NCBI RefSeq assembly: GCF_024139115.2 | Contig: NC_085140.1 | Span: 233,866,371 to 233,930,370 of the forward strand | Direction: 5' to 3' | DNA length: 64,000 nt | DNA from: Armigeres subalbatus | Lineage: Eukaryota; Arthropoda; Insecta; Diptera; Culicidae | Translations under genes and position numbers: made by a program | Notes under the pieces: model-generated | Database searches by the model: none | What the model saw: the letters and a program-made list of their open reading frames with translations, nothing else | What the model was told of the DNA's origin: nothing | Shown here: one piece after another, positions 11,819 through 23,019 of the stretch | Layout of the letters: each line of letters starts with the position of its first letter | Position numbering within the stretch: position 1 is the stretch's first letter

Positions 11819-11949
11819 TAGTGGTAGTAGTGTAGGCGACAACTCCTTCGCAAGAGGTGGGTTGTTCAGGTCTCCGCCTAGGAGGCCAGAGGCAATAGTC
11901 GGCAGCTCAGTTTGCAGCGCCAGCGTGGGTCACTTAACCTTCATCTCGG

Positions 11950-13104
11950 CTAAAAAACGTCGGTAGAGGTTATTGACGGCCCATGGCTTGTGAAGGCGAT
12001 AAACCGTAAACGCGATGGGCTTTCGGCCTTCGAGGTGGCGTTGGAACAGCTGGACGCTATCATCGACTTTGCGTCATCGAAGCATAATATCAGTAAGGAC
12101 CTCAAGAGGAGCTTGCTGAAACTTCGAAAGTCGATGTTGGACGCCAAGTTGGAGAGGGCGGTCGGGACGGCCAAGTCTAAACCCGTGAAATCCGTGGAGT
12201 CGAGGTCTATCCAGACTGATGCCCAAGGATTCGCGACTCGGGCAAGGTCGAATCGACCGAGGGCGTGCCAGCGAAGACGATGGTGCCAAAGTCTACCCAG
12301 ACTGAGGCTCAAGTATTCGCTGGCAAGAGCAAGAGGAAACCGAAGACGCCAAGGGCCGAAACGAAGGCCCAGGCGAATGAGGGTAGCAAGAAGTCTAGGG
12401 TAGGCGCCAATCGCTCCAGGAGCGATGACCTAGTCATCACGGCGGACGAGGCCAAGTACTCGGACGTCTTGAAGGCGATGAGGAGTGACGTCAAGCTCGG
12501 TGAACTCGGCGCCGACGTACCCGGATGGGCGAGATGATCCTCGAGCTGAAGCGGGGCGTCTCGCAAAAGGGCGCCGCCTACAAGAAGTTGGCGGAGGAAG
12601 TCCTAGGCGAGACGGTCAAGGTGAGGGCACTCACGACGGAGGTGAATATAAGGGTTAACGACCTGGACGAGATCACCGAAGTCGAAGAGCTCGTCACGGC
12701 ACTGCGGCGACAGTGTGAAGCAGAGACGCCCACCGCAGCCGTTTGGCTACGGAAAGGTCCGGCAGGGACACAGGTAGCATTGGTTCGGCTATCTGCAGCG
12801 GATGCCTCCAAGGTAGTCAAGTTAGGGAGCGTCAAGGTGGGATGGTCGGTGTGCCCTGTAGGCATATACGAGCAACCCGAAGTTTGCTTCAAGTGCCTGG
12901 AACCGGGGCACAAGCAATGGGACTGTAAAGGCCCTGACAGAAGCAATCTCTGCCGACGCTGCGGATTGGAGGGACATAAGGCACAATGTTGCACGAACCC
13001 TCCAAATTGTTTGATTTGTTCCAGCAAAGCTGTGAACAGCAAGTACCCCATGGGGGGTTCGATGTGCCCGGCGTTTAAGCGTGCTGCAAAATCACAGTGC
13101 AGTT
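11950..13104 (+). pseudogene. LINE ORF1 (gag-like, CCHC zinc knuckles), frameshifted
   Basis: Three consecutive frames (11990-12260, 12265-12537, 12525-13106) read as one gag-like nucleic-acid-binding protein with two frameshifts. The last frame contains the diagnostic part: VCFKCLEPGHKQWDC and LCRRCGLEGHKAQCC, both CX2CX4HX4C zinc knuckles, followed by CLICS. Such ORF1 proteins package LINE RNA. The lysine/arginine-rich N-terminal part (RSIQTDAQ, KSTQTEAQ) is typical of R1-group ORF1. The stop is followed directly by an ORF2 C-terminal piece. Confidence 0.75.
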
Positions 13105-13390
13105 AACGCAGCTGGCTTGCTCGGCATCGCCCGAGTGTTTGGTGTGCGCAGGTTTAGAGGAAACGGCCGAACACGTGTTGTTTGTGTGCCCACGTTTTCG
13201 TGCAATGCGTGACCACATGCCTGCCACATGTGGTCTGGACACTACCCCGGACGACCTAGTTCGGAGGATGTGTCGGCTTCATGGGTCATACCGGTGGTCA
13301 TGCCCTGTGGTCGAACTCGATCCTTTAATCGAACAAGTGGCCGCGCGAAGAACAACATGGTATCGTCGTTTTCGCGGCGTCGGTCAACCG
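13097..13390 (+). pseudogene. LINE ORF2 C-terminal fragment
   Basis: The frame encodes PECLVCAGLEETAEHVLF, then VCPRF, a zinc-binding CX2C...HX4C module found after the RNase H region in R1/LOA-type ORF2 proteins. After it comes a conserved-looking helix-rich tail (DDLVRRMC). The equivalent region of another copy is on the minus strand at about 55920-56150. The catalytic domains that should precede it are absent. Confidence 0.7.
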
Positions 13391-13869
13391 GGCGGGTTCC
13401 GAACCCGAGGACGGAAAGGGGTCCTCGTCAAGGGTGGGGCAGGCTTAGGTACCGCGTCGGCAAGTCCCTCTGTGTGTTGCCGAATAGACCTTATCGCAGA
13501 GAGGTCAATTTGGGGTGCACGCGGCATCATCATTCTTGATACCAGTCGTACAGAGGGGAGCAGGCGCGAAGTCGACCCTTCCCACCTTCCGAGGACATAG
13601 GGCGTGGTAAGGCAACCTGGAAAGCCGGCAATGCGCTGGAATGATACCATGGTGTTCTTCTAAAAAAGCCAGTCACCATGTTCGATGCTGCAAGGACACG
13701 CAGTTAACCTCGAGGGTGCGTCGTGCACCCCTTTGAAGCATTACTTTCTGGTTGTACCGAAGGGACTATGGGCTTGGTGGCAATGGAAACGGTTTAGCGG
13801 GTCGGGGATGTAGTCCTGCCTCCCTCGTTTGTTGTTGGAGGTGGTCCCTAACCCCGCACTTCCTGGACA

Positions 13870-14484
13870 ACCCAGGATGTCTGTTGAGCAGATTCCCCCT
13901 CCATTGCTGAAGAAAAAAAAACAGCTTACTGCTATTCGACTAATTGAAGATGCACTAGTTGACTGCCATGTCGAGTCGTTTAGTCCTATTTGCTTCTTAA
14001 TTGAGTCCGGAGCCGACGTGATCGTTATCGGTGGCCCATACAACGCGTTCAATTATGCAGTGATTTCGCCCATTTACAAATGATAAGTCATCCAGATAAC
14101 TAATAACTCTGAGCATATGGTTTCAAGACATCCATGGCGGTATATCACGTTTTCAGAGTGCTGGTTGAAGTAGCTGGAGGCTCCAAAACTACAATGTCAG
14201 CTGAATTTTTCATCGTTGAAGAGAATCCTCTTGGGAGATCAACCGAAAATGAAATACGAGTTTTGAAAGTAATTTTAAAAGTTAATAGTTGTGAGGATTC
14301 CATTTCTACGGAGGTCCTCCCGAAAACATTGGGAGTAAAAAGAAATTTAGTATTGCTGAGACGGTTCCTCCTGAGAAAAGCTTATTATAATGTTCGCACC
14401 GCTTATCGAAAAAAGGGGCAAGGAAGATTAGATGAAATGGAGGCTAAAGGAATCATATCTATAAGAAATTCAAACGGCACATAA
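13870..14484 (+). pseudogene. Ty3/gypsy pol fragment (protease to RT start)
   Basis: Frame 13829-14083 includes CFLIESGADVIVIGG, which resembles the retropepsin active site (normally D-S/T-G; here E-S-G, so the catalytic aspartate is replaced). Frame 14134-14484 includes PLGRSTENEIRVL and AYRKKGQGRLDEMEAKGII, matching the linker and start of gypsy reverse transcriptase. The rest of pol is not present. It follows directly on the LINE 3' region, so this is a fragment. Confidence 0.65.
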
Positions 14485-15926
14485 GTGAATAAGCGGAATG
14501 TCTTCTGTACCGAACCTTAAACATGATTTTCGTTTGTCGAATATGCGGCCTGTGAAGTTTTCTTTTCGAAGGGGAGGCGAAGGGAGATGTGGGATATGTG
14601 TTACTCGGCTGGTCATTCCGCTGGGGCTTCGAACGGAATTCCATAGACAGGTCACACAGAAGAGCGAAAACAATATTCAACAGTGATGAGTGAACCGGAC
14701 AAAAGCTGGCTACTCAGTGGAAAGTTACGAACACGCTGGCTGCACACAGTGGAATCGAACCTAAGGACCTTAAATAAATGGTCGGGGTAACTGGAGGAAC
14801 ATAATGCAAGACCGACGATTATGGAGCTCTACAATACGCCAGGCATAGGTGTATCGACGCTGTAGTCAACCAGGTATCCATGTAGTTATGAGTGTATTGT
14901 CTTGTCTCGCGTAGCGTCTCTTATGAGGTTCGTGTCGTTTTTACAAGATACTGAATACGTAGCTCTTGTTATGAAGAAGAAAAGTGATATTAAATAAAAA
15001 GGCGATACTGCATCATTTTGACAAAAAACATGCACATTTTTATTGCTGATTGATAAAAAATAAAGTCAACAGAACCACAAAGGGGAGGGGAAGACTGCGT
15101 GTAAAATGTTTTCGATACTTACTAATAGTACCATCGAAAACAAAGATCCTTCGACGTAACCCGACGTAGGTGTGATAGACTGCTCTACACCAGGGTGGTA
15201 AAATCAATTGAATTAAATAATGTTCTAAAGCTATAAAAGTATGCACTAAGATCTGGCTGTCTGCTCAACAGTACGGTGTCTAATTTCGCATTTTAGTTTC
15301 CTATATCCAAATGAGCAGAAATAGTTTATAAAATTGGTGTAAGACGGGTGTGAACACTTGATTCGGCTTCTAATACTAGAACAGGGTGTGTAAGCTTACT
15401 TGTTAGCAAATATGGTTTCACCAAACACTCTTTCCATTGTCAAAAGATTAGGACAAGCTGTTCGGGATCGGGTTCAGCTTTACATTTACGCTTAAAGTCT
15501 ATGATGAATTTTTTACTATATGTGTTAGGGGTTTCTATACATAGTTAACTGTACATGAAAAATAATAATAATTGTGAATCAATTTAAGATTGAATTTTTC
15601 GTAACAATAAGCAGTAATGTACAGAAGGGTTTGGTAATATTTAAATTAGTCTGCGTGCACAAATAACTGGTGGGAGCAAACAGGAAGCTGCTGGGTATTG
15701 TACAAGTAATTGAATTAGGTTCATGGTGTCAATATCCAAATGAAAACGGTTTATAAGGTCTTAATTCATTAGCAATGCAACTCGAAAGCAGTGCATCATT
15801 TTGGCGTAGGTGACTGATTCAATCGTAAGCTGATCCATCTTGTTTGTGTCAATAACAATAATGATTGTTGTTTAATGCAGCTGCTTGCGTGATTAGGTTG
15901 TTCGTGATTTTAGCAAAGCTTTTATT
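14485..15926. other. downstream flank and probable 3' UTR of outspread
   Basis: No protein-coding frame is recognised. On the minus strand this lies directly after the stop codon at 15927. An AATAAA signal overlaps the end of the coding region (complement at 15921-15926), and another AATAAA complement is at about 15038-15043, so the transcript could end at either. The part from 14485 to 14830 may be gypsy-derived (GC-rich, following the pol fragment). Confidence 0.45.
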
Positions 15927-16330
15927 TTAGATTTCCAATTCGAATCGATGAATTTGTTCAACGTCCTTCTCATTCAAGGGAAGGGGCGAACTCATCTTAT
16001 TTGCTGGCTTAAGCTCGGTTAGACATTCGTTATCATTATTATTATTAGTTCTGCTGGTGCAACTTTTGCTACTACTGCTACTACTACTGCTGCTGCCCGG
16101 CGATGCATTGCTTGTCGAGGCGGCGATTAAGCCAGTGTTGGCTGGCGATGAGGAGATGCTGGCGGTGCTGGTGCTGGTGATGGGTCGTGCAGAACCTCCA
16201 TTGAGGAGGCTTATGTTTAAGTGTTTGGAATTTAGAACTTTGGTTCGGTTATTACTGCTCGTAAGGTTTACCGAGTCGAGCCCGGTTGACGTGGATGTGG
16301 GGAAAACTGTAGATACGCCTAGTTTGGCTC
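15927..16330 (-). CDS. osp: outspread, last coding exon in the window (C-terminus)
   Basis: The acceptor is CTACTTTCAG (complement at 16331-16340), followed by GAGCCAAACT. The previous exon ends with one codon base, and this exon supplies the other two, giving a GGA codon and then AKLGVSTVFP. The frame stays open for 133 further codons to a TAA at 15927-15929. The product is a serine/threonine/asparagine-rich low-complexity tail with runs of Ser (about residues 80-90) and Asn, ending in NEKDVEQIHRFELEI. No domain is recognised. It is separated from the previous exon by 19.3 kb of repeats, so it might be an alternative ending; the matching phase and the open frame are the support. Codon runs such as AGC/AGT explain the strong plus-strand shadow frame. 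Confidence 0.7.
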
Positions 16331-17066
16331 CTGAAAGTAGATAAAAACAAGTTAGTTATATTCTCATACGTTATTGGGACGGACACATAGATAGACCCAA
16401 GGAAACTATTCGTAGAAAATTAAAGTGAAACGAAATATATTTACAAATACAATCTCAAGAACCAAATGGATCAATGAATTTATCAACAGCAGAAAAAACA
16501 AACATTTTTCAAGGGAAACCATTGTTCATTTGCACTTTGTAGAACAAAGAAAGAAAAAGCAGACTTTTTTTGTGCGTCGTGTAAATATAACAGTAGGGGT
16601 AGGGGCAGTAGGGACAATATGAACCACCCTTAATTTGAGCCGTATTGATAAGTTTTATCATGTAAAAGTTATATGATCTTTAAGAGAATGCTCCACATGT
16701 GCCTCAACATGAAAACCACATTAAAATTTAATTCAAACATGAAAAAACACTTAAAAATGTAAATTTTCGCTGCATAGGCAGAATTATTATAAGAAGAGTA
16801 TAATAAAAGTTTTGTCACAAAATTGATTAAAATACAGGTCAAAAATGCATCTCAATCAAAAGATTTATTATAATTGAATATTGTGCACACATGTTTGCAC
16901 TGATACAAATCTGAATTTATCATAAAACTTATGTTTTTAAAAACCACACTCTATGGGGCAATATGGGCATACCTGCACAGAGCAAGATATTAAGCCTTTG
17001 TATGCTAACAAGTTCAAATTTCAGTTGCCAAATACAAGAATAGGGGCAGTAGGGGCAATATGATCA

Positions 17067-17782
17067 TACGGGGCAATATGAGCCACACTCATTTTGAGCT
17101 TATTGACAAGTTTTATCATGTAAAAGTTATATGATCTTTAGGAGAATGCTCCACATATGCCTCAACATGAAAAACGGATTAAAATTCAATTTGAACATGA
17201 AAATACACTTGAAAATGTAAATTTTCGCGGCACAGGCAAAATTATTATAAGATTTGATGTTTATAAATCAGGTTTTGACACAAAACTGATTAAAACACAG
17301 GCCCAAAAAGCATCACAATCAAAAGATCTATTATAATTGAATTTTGTGCATACATGTTTGTATTGATACAAATCTGAATTTATCATGATTTTTTTCCAAA
17401 ACTAGTCTCTACGGGGCAATATGGGCATACCTGTACAGAGCAAGATATCAGGCGTTAATTTGCGAACAAGTTCAAATTTCAGTTGCCAAATACAAGAATA
17501 TTATCATCTATGTAAGATTCAATACGGAAAAATTACAACACCGCATTACTGCGATCGGAACAGAAAAAATTACCAATTGATCAATTGAAATATGGCTGTT
17601 CAACCGGTGAAGAGTGGCAAATCGGTTCGGTCCGCTGTTGTGCGGTTTATTAATTCTATTTGGTATGGAATACTCTAAACTATTGTAGGAATATCATATT
17701 CTTCCATATCACCACACTTTCCTCTCCTAAAAAAAACGTTTTGGATGGGTTTGCCCCAAATGGTGGCTCATATTGCCCCGTA
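17067..17782. mobile_element. 716-bp TIR element, perfect 20-bp ends
   Basis: TACGGGGCAATATGAGCCAC at 17067-17086 is exactly inverted at 17763-17782. The outermost TA on each side may be the target duplication. There is no transposase frame, so it is a non-autonomous element. Its interior repeats the neighbouring 16621-17030 segment in the same order (AGTTTTATCATGTAAAAGTT, then ATGCTCCACAT, then the AAGATAT region). Confidence 0.8.
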
Positions 17783-18028
17783 CAGTCGGGAACACACATT
17801 GAAATCAATACATTTCCAAAACTGTATTCCAACAATTTTTAACCCTTGTGTGGCCGGCTGGGTACCCGGGTACCTTTTTGGAATTCAATTCGCGATATCT
17901 AAATGAATTTTCATAGTAGGAGGTTGAAACTCTGTCATATCCACAATAATGGCGGCCAAAATCGATTGTACGGGTTAACTGAAATTTTGATTCAGGAGGG
18001 GTGGAGGGAGGGGTTCCGACATTTTTTT

Positions 18029-20476
18029 ACCCTTTAAATGGCCGGCAGGGTACCCGGGTACCCACGAAACTAAAATGCTTATATCTTAGGCAATTTTTAA
18101 CCGTTTTTAACTGTTTTGGGCTCTTTCGCTTCAGAATTTAGTCCTTTATCATGCTGTTTTAGGATGGGACCGGTCCGGACCCTCGGATCACCGGGAAATC
18201 CGGATTTCTAGGGACATGTCCCCTATAGATTATACTGATCGTGGATTTCGATAGGTAAATAGCAATATGGGTATCAAACTTCTTGATATTTCATCAGCAG
18301 GTTGATTTTTATTGATTTGGGTCCATCAGACGTGTAGATCTTCAATTGGCCATTCCAGAACAGGTTCCTCGAGGGGTCATAGGTGGCCATGGACACTTTT
18401 CAAGGGAACATCATCAATATGGGTATCAAAATTCTTGAAATTATTTCTAACGTGTGTTCTTGACAAGTTGAGTCCGGAGTGGCCATTTTGGAACAAGTTT
18501 TCCGGGCGGGGAGTGGAGGGGGGGGGGGGGTGTTTGGTCAAGGTAAACATTTTTCAATGGAACCTCAACAATATGGGCATCAAACTTCTTGAAATTGCCT
18601 CAGCAGTGTTTTTCTGATTGTTTTAGAGCCACCAGACGTGCTGACTTTATAGTTTCCATTGCAGAACAGGTCCCCGTAGGGCGTTCAGTGGCCATACATA
18701 TTTTTCAATATAAATAAATATAAATAAAAAAATAGAAAGCTGCAGTTTTTTTAATCCATGTGTTGAGAGCCAAATCATTGCAAGGACCACACTTTGACAC
18801 CAGAAGGCAACTAAGTGGACCACCAAAAGCTCCGAAACATCCGGAGAAGTTGCCGATTCTGAAAGTATTGTGAGAGTAAAATCATTGCATGACCAACGCA
18901 TTGACCACCATTGTTCATCTGGCGCTGAATGTCCGGAACACCCATAGTAATAACAAATTCTTGAAAATCGTCCTAGAATACAGTGGTTTGTTATGAATGT
19001 GAGAGCAAAACTCCGCTAAATGGTCCTCCGGGAACTCCGGAACATTCTGAAAAAAGGGCCAATTTTTAAATTCATTCTCATAAACCGTACTGTTTCACAA
19101 AACTATTTATGCATCAAAATGAGAGCAATATCATTTCAAGAACCACACGTTGACCCCGGGAGGCCACTAAGTGGTGCTCCAGAAGCTCCGGAATAGCCGA
19201 AAAGGTAATCAATTCTAGAAAACTCGCCCTAGAAAGCTGCGACTTTTTTGTATACAAAAACAACTATAGTTGTGTGCGATCAAAATCAATTCGAGGATCA
19301 TTCATTGATACCGTGTGCCCGTTAGGTGAGCATCTGGAAGCTTCGGAACTTTCGAAGATGTGCCAATTTTTAAGTCGTCCTAAAAAGTTGTGAGTTTTTA
19401 GAATTTTTTTTAGTTTTTAGTTTTTTAATCGCTTGTTGAGAAATGTGAGAGCATAATTGATGCAATTCAAACGGATAGCCACAATACATCCAATAATGCT
19501 GCGACTTTCAATAAATCGTTCGTTCATTTCAAGTGGTGGAATAAAATAGGATAGTTCGAAATCGCCTTATGACAAGTGAAGACACTCCACTAGAAGCTCT
19601 AAACAACCTTTGACTGACGTATTGTAGAGCTCCATAATTGTCAATCTTGGGTGATGTTCCTCCAGTTTGAATAAACGTTTAGGGCTCCCAGGTCCGATTC
19701 CACCGCGTGCAGCAGCCACGAAGTCGCTGGCCTCTATCCGGATCTCTGGTGAATATTGTTTTTGCTATTCTTTCTTCCGACATTCGCACTAAGTCTGCGC
19801 CACAATTTTTTTCTAATTTCCCATCGAGAATTGTACGTAGCACTTTTCGCTCGAAAACCCCAAAAGCTTTCCAGTCCACCTCTTTTTATATCCTAACGAA
19901 TCAGAGCAAATTTCGTTTCCAATATTCGACGAAGCCCCTATTCACAGCAGCAATACGTCTTTTCACTTCACAGGAAACGTCATTGTCACATGTCATGTGT
20001 TCGAAGATAAACAAATTCTTCAACATACATACATACAACATACAACAGACATACGCAAGACTTAATTTCATGAAGTTTGATACCCATATTGTTGATGTTC
20101 CATTGAACAATGTTCATGGCCACCTATGACCCCACGAGGAACCTGTTCTGGAATGGCCAATCGAAAATCTGCACTTCTGATGGACCCAAATCGATAAGAA
20201 TCAATCTACTGATGAAATATCTAGAAGTTTGATACCCGTATAGCTGATTAGATATCGAAATCCGCGATCAGTATCGTTTATGCAGGACATGTTCCTGGAA
20301 ATCCGGATTTTCCAGGAATCGAATTGACCGGATCGGTTCATCTTGGTAACATCTTTATAGAAGAGAAAATTCTGAATCGAATAAGCCCAAAATTGTTGAA
20401 ATCGATTGAAAATTTCCAGAGATATAAGCATTTTAGTTTCGTGGGTACCCGGGTACCCTGCCGGCCTGTTAAGGGT
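18029..20476. mobile_element. 2.4-kb foldback element with about 440-bp inverted arms
   Basis: The left end, ACCCTTTAAATGGCCGGCAG, is followed by GGTACCCGGGTACCC and AAACTAAAATGCTTATATCT. The right end at 20413-20476 is its inverted copy. Homology continues inward for roughly 440 bases on each side (left to about 18470, right from about 20035). Within the left half, a unit containing CAATATGGGTATCAAACTTC repeats about every 150 bases (18263, 18414, 18569). Diverged units with GAGAGCAAAATCATTGCA-type phrases follow from 18770 to 19460. A 13-G homopolymer is near 18518. A stray extra copy of the end motif lies at 17842-17875. No protein is encoded. Confidence 0.75.
19679..20005 (-). pseudogene. 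RTE-type reverse transcriptase C-terminal fragment
   Basis: Minus-strand reading gives NDVSCEVKRRIAAVNRGF (near 19990-19930) and then AFGVFERKVLRTILDGKLE (19879 downward). These are the post-catalytic region of RTE-type LINEs, compare FVYLGSLVT...ALGVFERKVLRTIYGG in the copy at 8450-8580. The fragment sits inside the foldback element, which means that element captured or was invaded by LINE DNA. The frame is interrupted. Confidence 0.65.
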
Positions 20477-20620
20477 GTTTTTTTTAAACGCATTTTTCAC
20501 CATTCATCAACGTAATATGAAAGGTAAAAGTCAACTACATTTGCATGATGATTTTTAGAGCTTTTCAGCGCTTTTAGGAACGATTTCCTTAGGTGGCCCA
20601 TATTGCCCCGATCACCCCAA

Positions 20621-21124
20621 CCTATTGTCCAAAAAAGTTTTGGTTAATCGTGTCGCTATACTAATGGGAATTTGTGAAATACGTTAGCTAACATAGTGTG
20701 ATTGTTATCCGTTCATCTGATGTGCGAAGATAGGTAAGTTCATTCAGAAGATCCTATATTGGGTATAAGAAAAAAAAAAATCTTGAACGCCTGCCTGCTT
20801 AAGTCGATCAAACATGGCTGCTAAAAAAACATCTCAAAGCGATTTTTCACGCAAGTGTTGCACGTTTATCAGTTGAAAAAGTGCAGGAATCTAGCGTAGT
20901 GTAACTAAAATGTGCTCGATACACTTTTCTAAAGCAGCGCACAGTGGGGAAAAAAGGATCCGCAACGCGAAAGAATTCTGTATCTCAGCTCGGAGTGGAA
21001 CGAATTTGAAAACCAATACAATTTCTCAAGTAAAAATTGCTGTAGAATCGATTGGAGATGGTTATAGTGGAGATATCAAGTTCATTTAACCCCAGTTTCC
21101 CTCTTTTTGAAGATTATACCTCAA
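20621..21124. other. non-coding intron sequence
   Basis: No gene is seen. The later part (from about 20940) grades into the minisatellite that follows. Confidence 0.4.
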
Positions 21125-21960
21125 TACGGCACGGCACGGCAAAACATAATATGACCTATTTTACCCCGTTTTCCCTTAGTTTTTAGAATTATTGATAAAT
21201 TATTTGCTCGGAGCGCTCAAAGACAAAGAAATTGGACTCTTCTTATGTAAAATTTTCTGTACAATCAAGAGAAAGCGGATACATGCCCCGCACGGCACTG
21301 TAAATGATGGAATGAGTCAGTTCACCCTAATTTCCTCCTTTAGATGATTTTTTCATCAATATCAACACTCGGAGCACCGGGAAATTGGCAAAGAAAAGCT
21401 AGTTCGATGTGAAATCTGGAGAAGAATCCAATGCAGGTGATTTTATGGACCGCACGGCACGGCAGAACATGATGTGACCTATTTTACCCCATTTTCCCTT
21501 AGTTTTTAGAATTACTTATAAATATATTTGCTCGAAGCGCCAAGATCAACAAAAGTGAACTAATCTAATTAATCTGTACAATCAAGAGAAAGTGTATTCA
21601 TGCACTGAACTGTGAATGATGGAATGGCTCATTTTACCCAAATTTCCGCCTTTTGATGATTATTCATCAATATCTACACTCGAAGCACATAAAAATTGGT
21701 AAAGAAATGCTAGTTCGATGCAAAACTTCCAGGAAAATCGAATGGAGGTGGTTTCACGAACCGGACGGCACGGTAAAACATGATATGACCTATTTTAGCC
21801 CATTTTCCCTTAGTTTTTAGAATTATTGATAAATATCTTTGCTCGTAGCGCGCCAAGATCAACCAAATTGGACTAATCTTATGTAAAATTTTCTGTACAA
21901 TCAAGAGAAAGTAGATTCATGCACCGCACGGCACTGGAAATGATGAAATGACGCATTTTA
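21125..21960. repeat. minisatellite, about 2.6 units of 300-330 bp
   Basis: The phrase CACGGCA, AACATRATATGACCTATTTT and then TTTTCCCTTAGTTTTTAGAA starts near 21131, 21456 and 21758. Between these come half-unit phrases with CACGGCACTG, AATGATGGAATG and CAATATCWACACTCG. Each full unit contains two related halves. There is no open frame of interest. Confidence 0.75.
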
Positions 21961-22695
21961 ACTTGGATTTCGCTATTATTATTTTTAGTGATCTCGTTAA
22001 GTTATTATTATCATTTTTAAAAATTATTTATGTAGGTATATCTTTGGGCGGAGTATGTTCGAAACAACTGGAGCACATTTTATCATACGACCTATCATCC
22101 ACATATTCTATTGCTACCATGTAAGCATATCTATCCCATGTTTATTTTCAACGTATTTAGTTTTTCTCGACTAATTCAAAACGTATCGATGATGATTGAT
22201 TAGTGTGTACTGATTTCCTCGGTATCCTAGCTCGGTATGAAAACTTTCAATCCTGAAAATTTATTTGTTCATTGAACGCAAAATAATCTTGTAGGTCTGG
22301 TAAGTGTGAGAAGTTTCAAAAACGACATGGGACAAATATGCTTTAGACAGCAGCCAAGATTTCCTCATTTCACAATTAATGAATATCATCGCAGCGCATC
22401 TTGTTTCAAAACAGTATAAGCAGACATTAATCATCTCCCGCCTATTTTATACTCGATTGCGGAGAGTCTCGAAAACCCGTTATCGAAAAAAGTGTTATCG
22501 CTAAATGATTGATTTATTTGCGTGATGAGCCAATATTTTATTTTATGTCAATATTAGCTCCGGTAACCCAAAGCAAATCTTTTTGCTTGTAAATTTTTTG
22601 AAGGATTTATCTTAATATTGATGGTCCTTAAAGGGTTTAAAAAAAGTTCCTAAATATTCCTTCACATATTATATGCTGCATAGAAACAGTTTTCA
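21961..22695. other. non-coding intron sequence
   Basis: No gene, repeat boundary or RNA was recognised. Confidence 0.4.
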
Positions 22696-22785
22696 TTAAA
22701 AAACCGTGTGAGAGTCAGAACATCTGGTGAGACATCCGATTCGTTCGTGACGTTAGATGGATTTAAGCAAGGCGAAGCGATTTCT
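22696..22785 (+). pseudogene. left part of an RTE-type RT split by Juan
   Basis: The plus strand encodes VRTSGETSDSFVTLDGFKQG and EAIS up to the Juan insertion. The sequence continues at 27345 with LLFNIALEGA. This is the RT region before the catalytic FADD. The duplicated site GCGAAGCGATTTCT lies exactly at the join, so this LINE relic was the target of the Juan insertion. Confidence 0.7.
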
Positions 22786-23019
22786 TTTTTTTTTTTTTTT
22801 TTTTTTTTTAACTAAATTTATTTGCTAATTATCTAATACATGCATTCATCTCTTAGACTAGGTGTTCCGTGTTTTCTTAACACTATCATCCTTATTTGCT
22901 ATGTTACTTTTTAGTTATTATTAATACATTTCAATTGCCTCTGGCAGAATTTTTCCTCTGGTTGAATTGAACCATGTAGGAATTACAATCTTTTCAACTT
23001 AAACTAAACTTAACCTATT

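Larger units (their letters stand above)
10205..13865 (+). mobile_element. R1/LOA-group LINE relic, internally deleted
   Basis: A GC-rich leader (10205-10529; a second copy of its first part is at 48905-49095) is cut by a TIR element at 10530-11818. The LINE resumes at 11819 with ORF1. Near 13095 the ORF1 zinc-knuckle region runs straight into the extreme C-terminus of ORF2, so nearly all of the endonuclease and reverse transcriptase has been lost. A GC-rich 3' untranslated segment follows to about 13865. Base composition is clearly higher in GC than the surrounding intron-like DNA. R1 or LOA clade is not resolved. Confidence 0.7.
16600..20618. mobile_element. composite nested repeat with outer GGGGCAATATG-type ends
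   Basis: The left end (16600-16629) reads like GGGGCAGTAGGGACAATATG, and 20590-20618 holds the inverted equivalent (CATATTGCCCCGATCACCCC). Between them sit an internal element of the same family (17067-17782) and a large foldback element (18029-20476). Segment 16621-17030 and segment 17089-17510 are direct copies of each other. This fits insertion of one family member into another. No coding capacity was seen. The outer pairing is less certain than the inner ones. Confidence 0.55.

Noticed and set aside
16057..16344. 95-codon plus-strand frame starting with a leucine run
   Set aside because: It is the complement of the Ser/Asn-rich last osp exon. Splice phase supports the minus strand.
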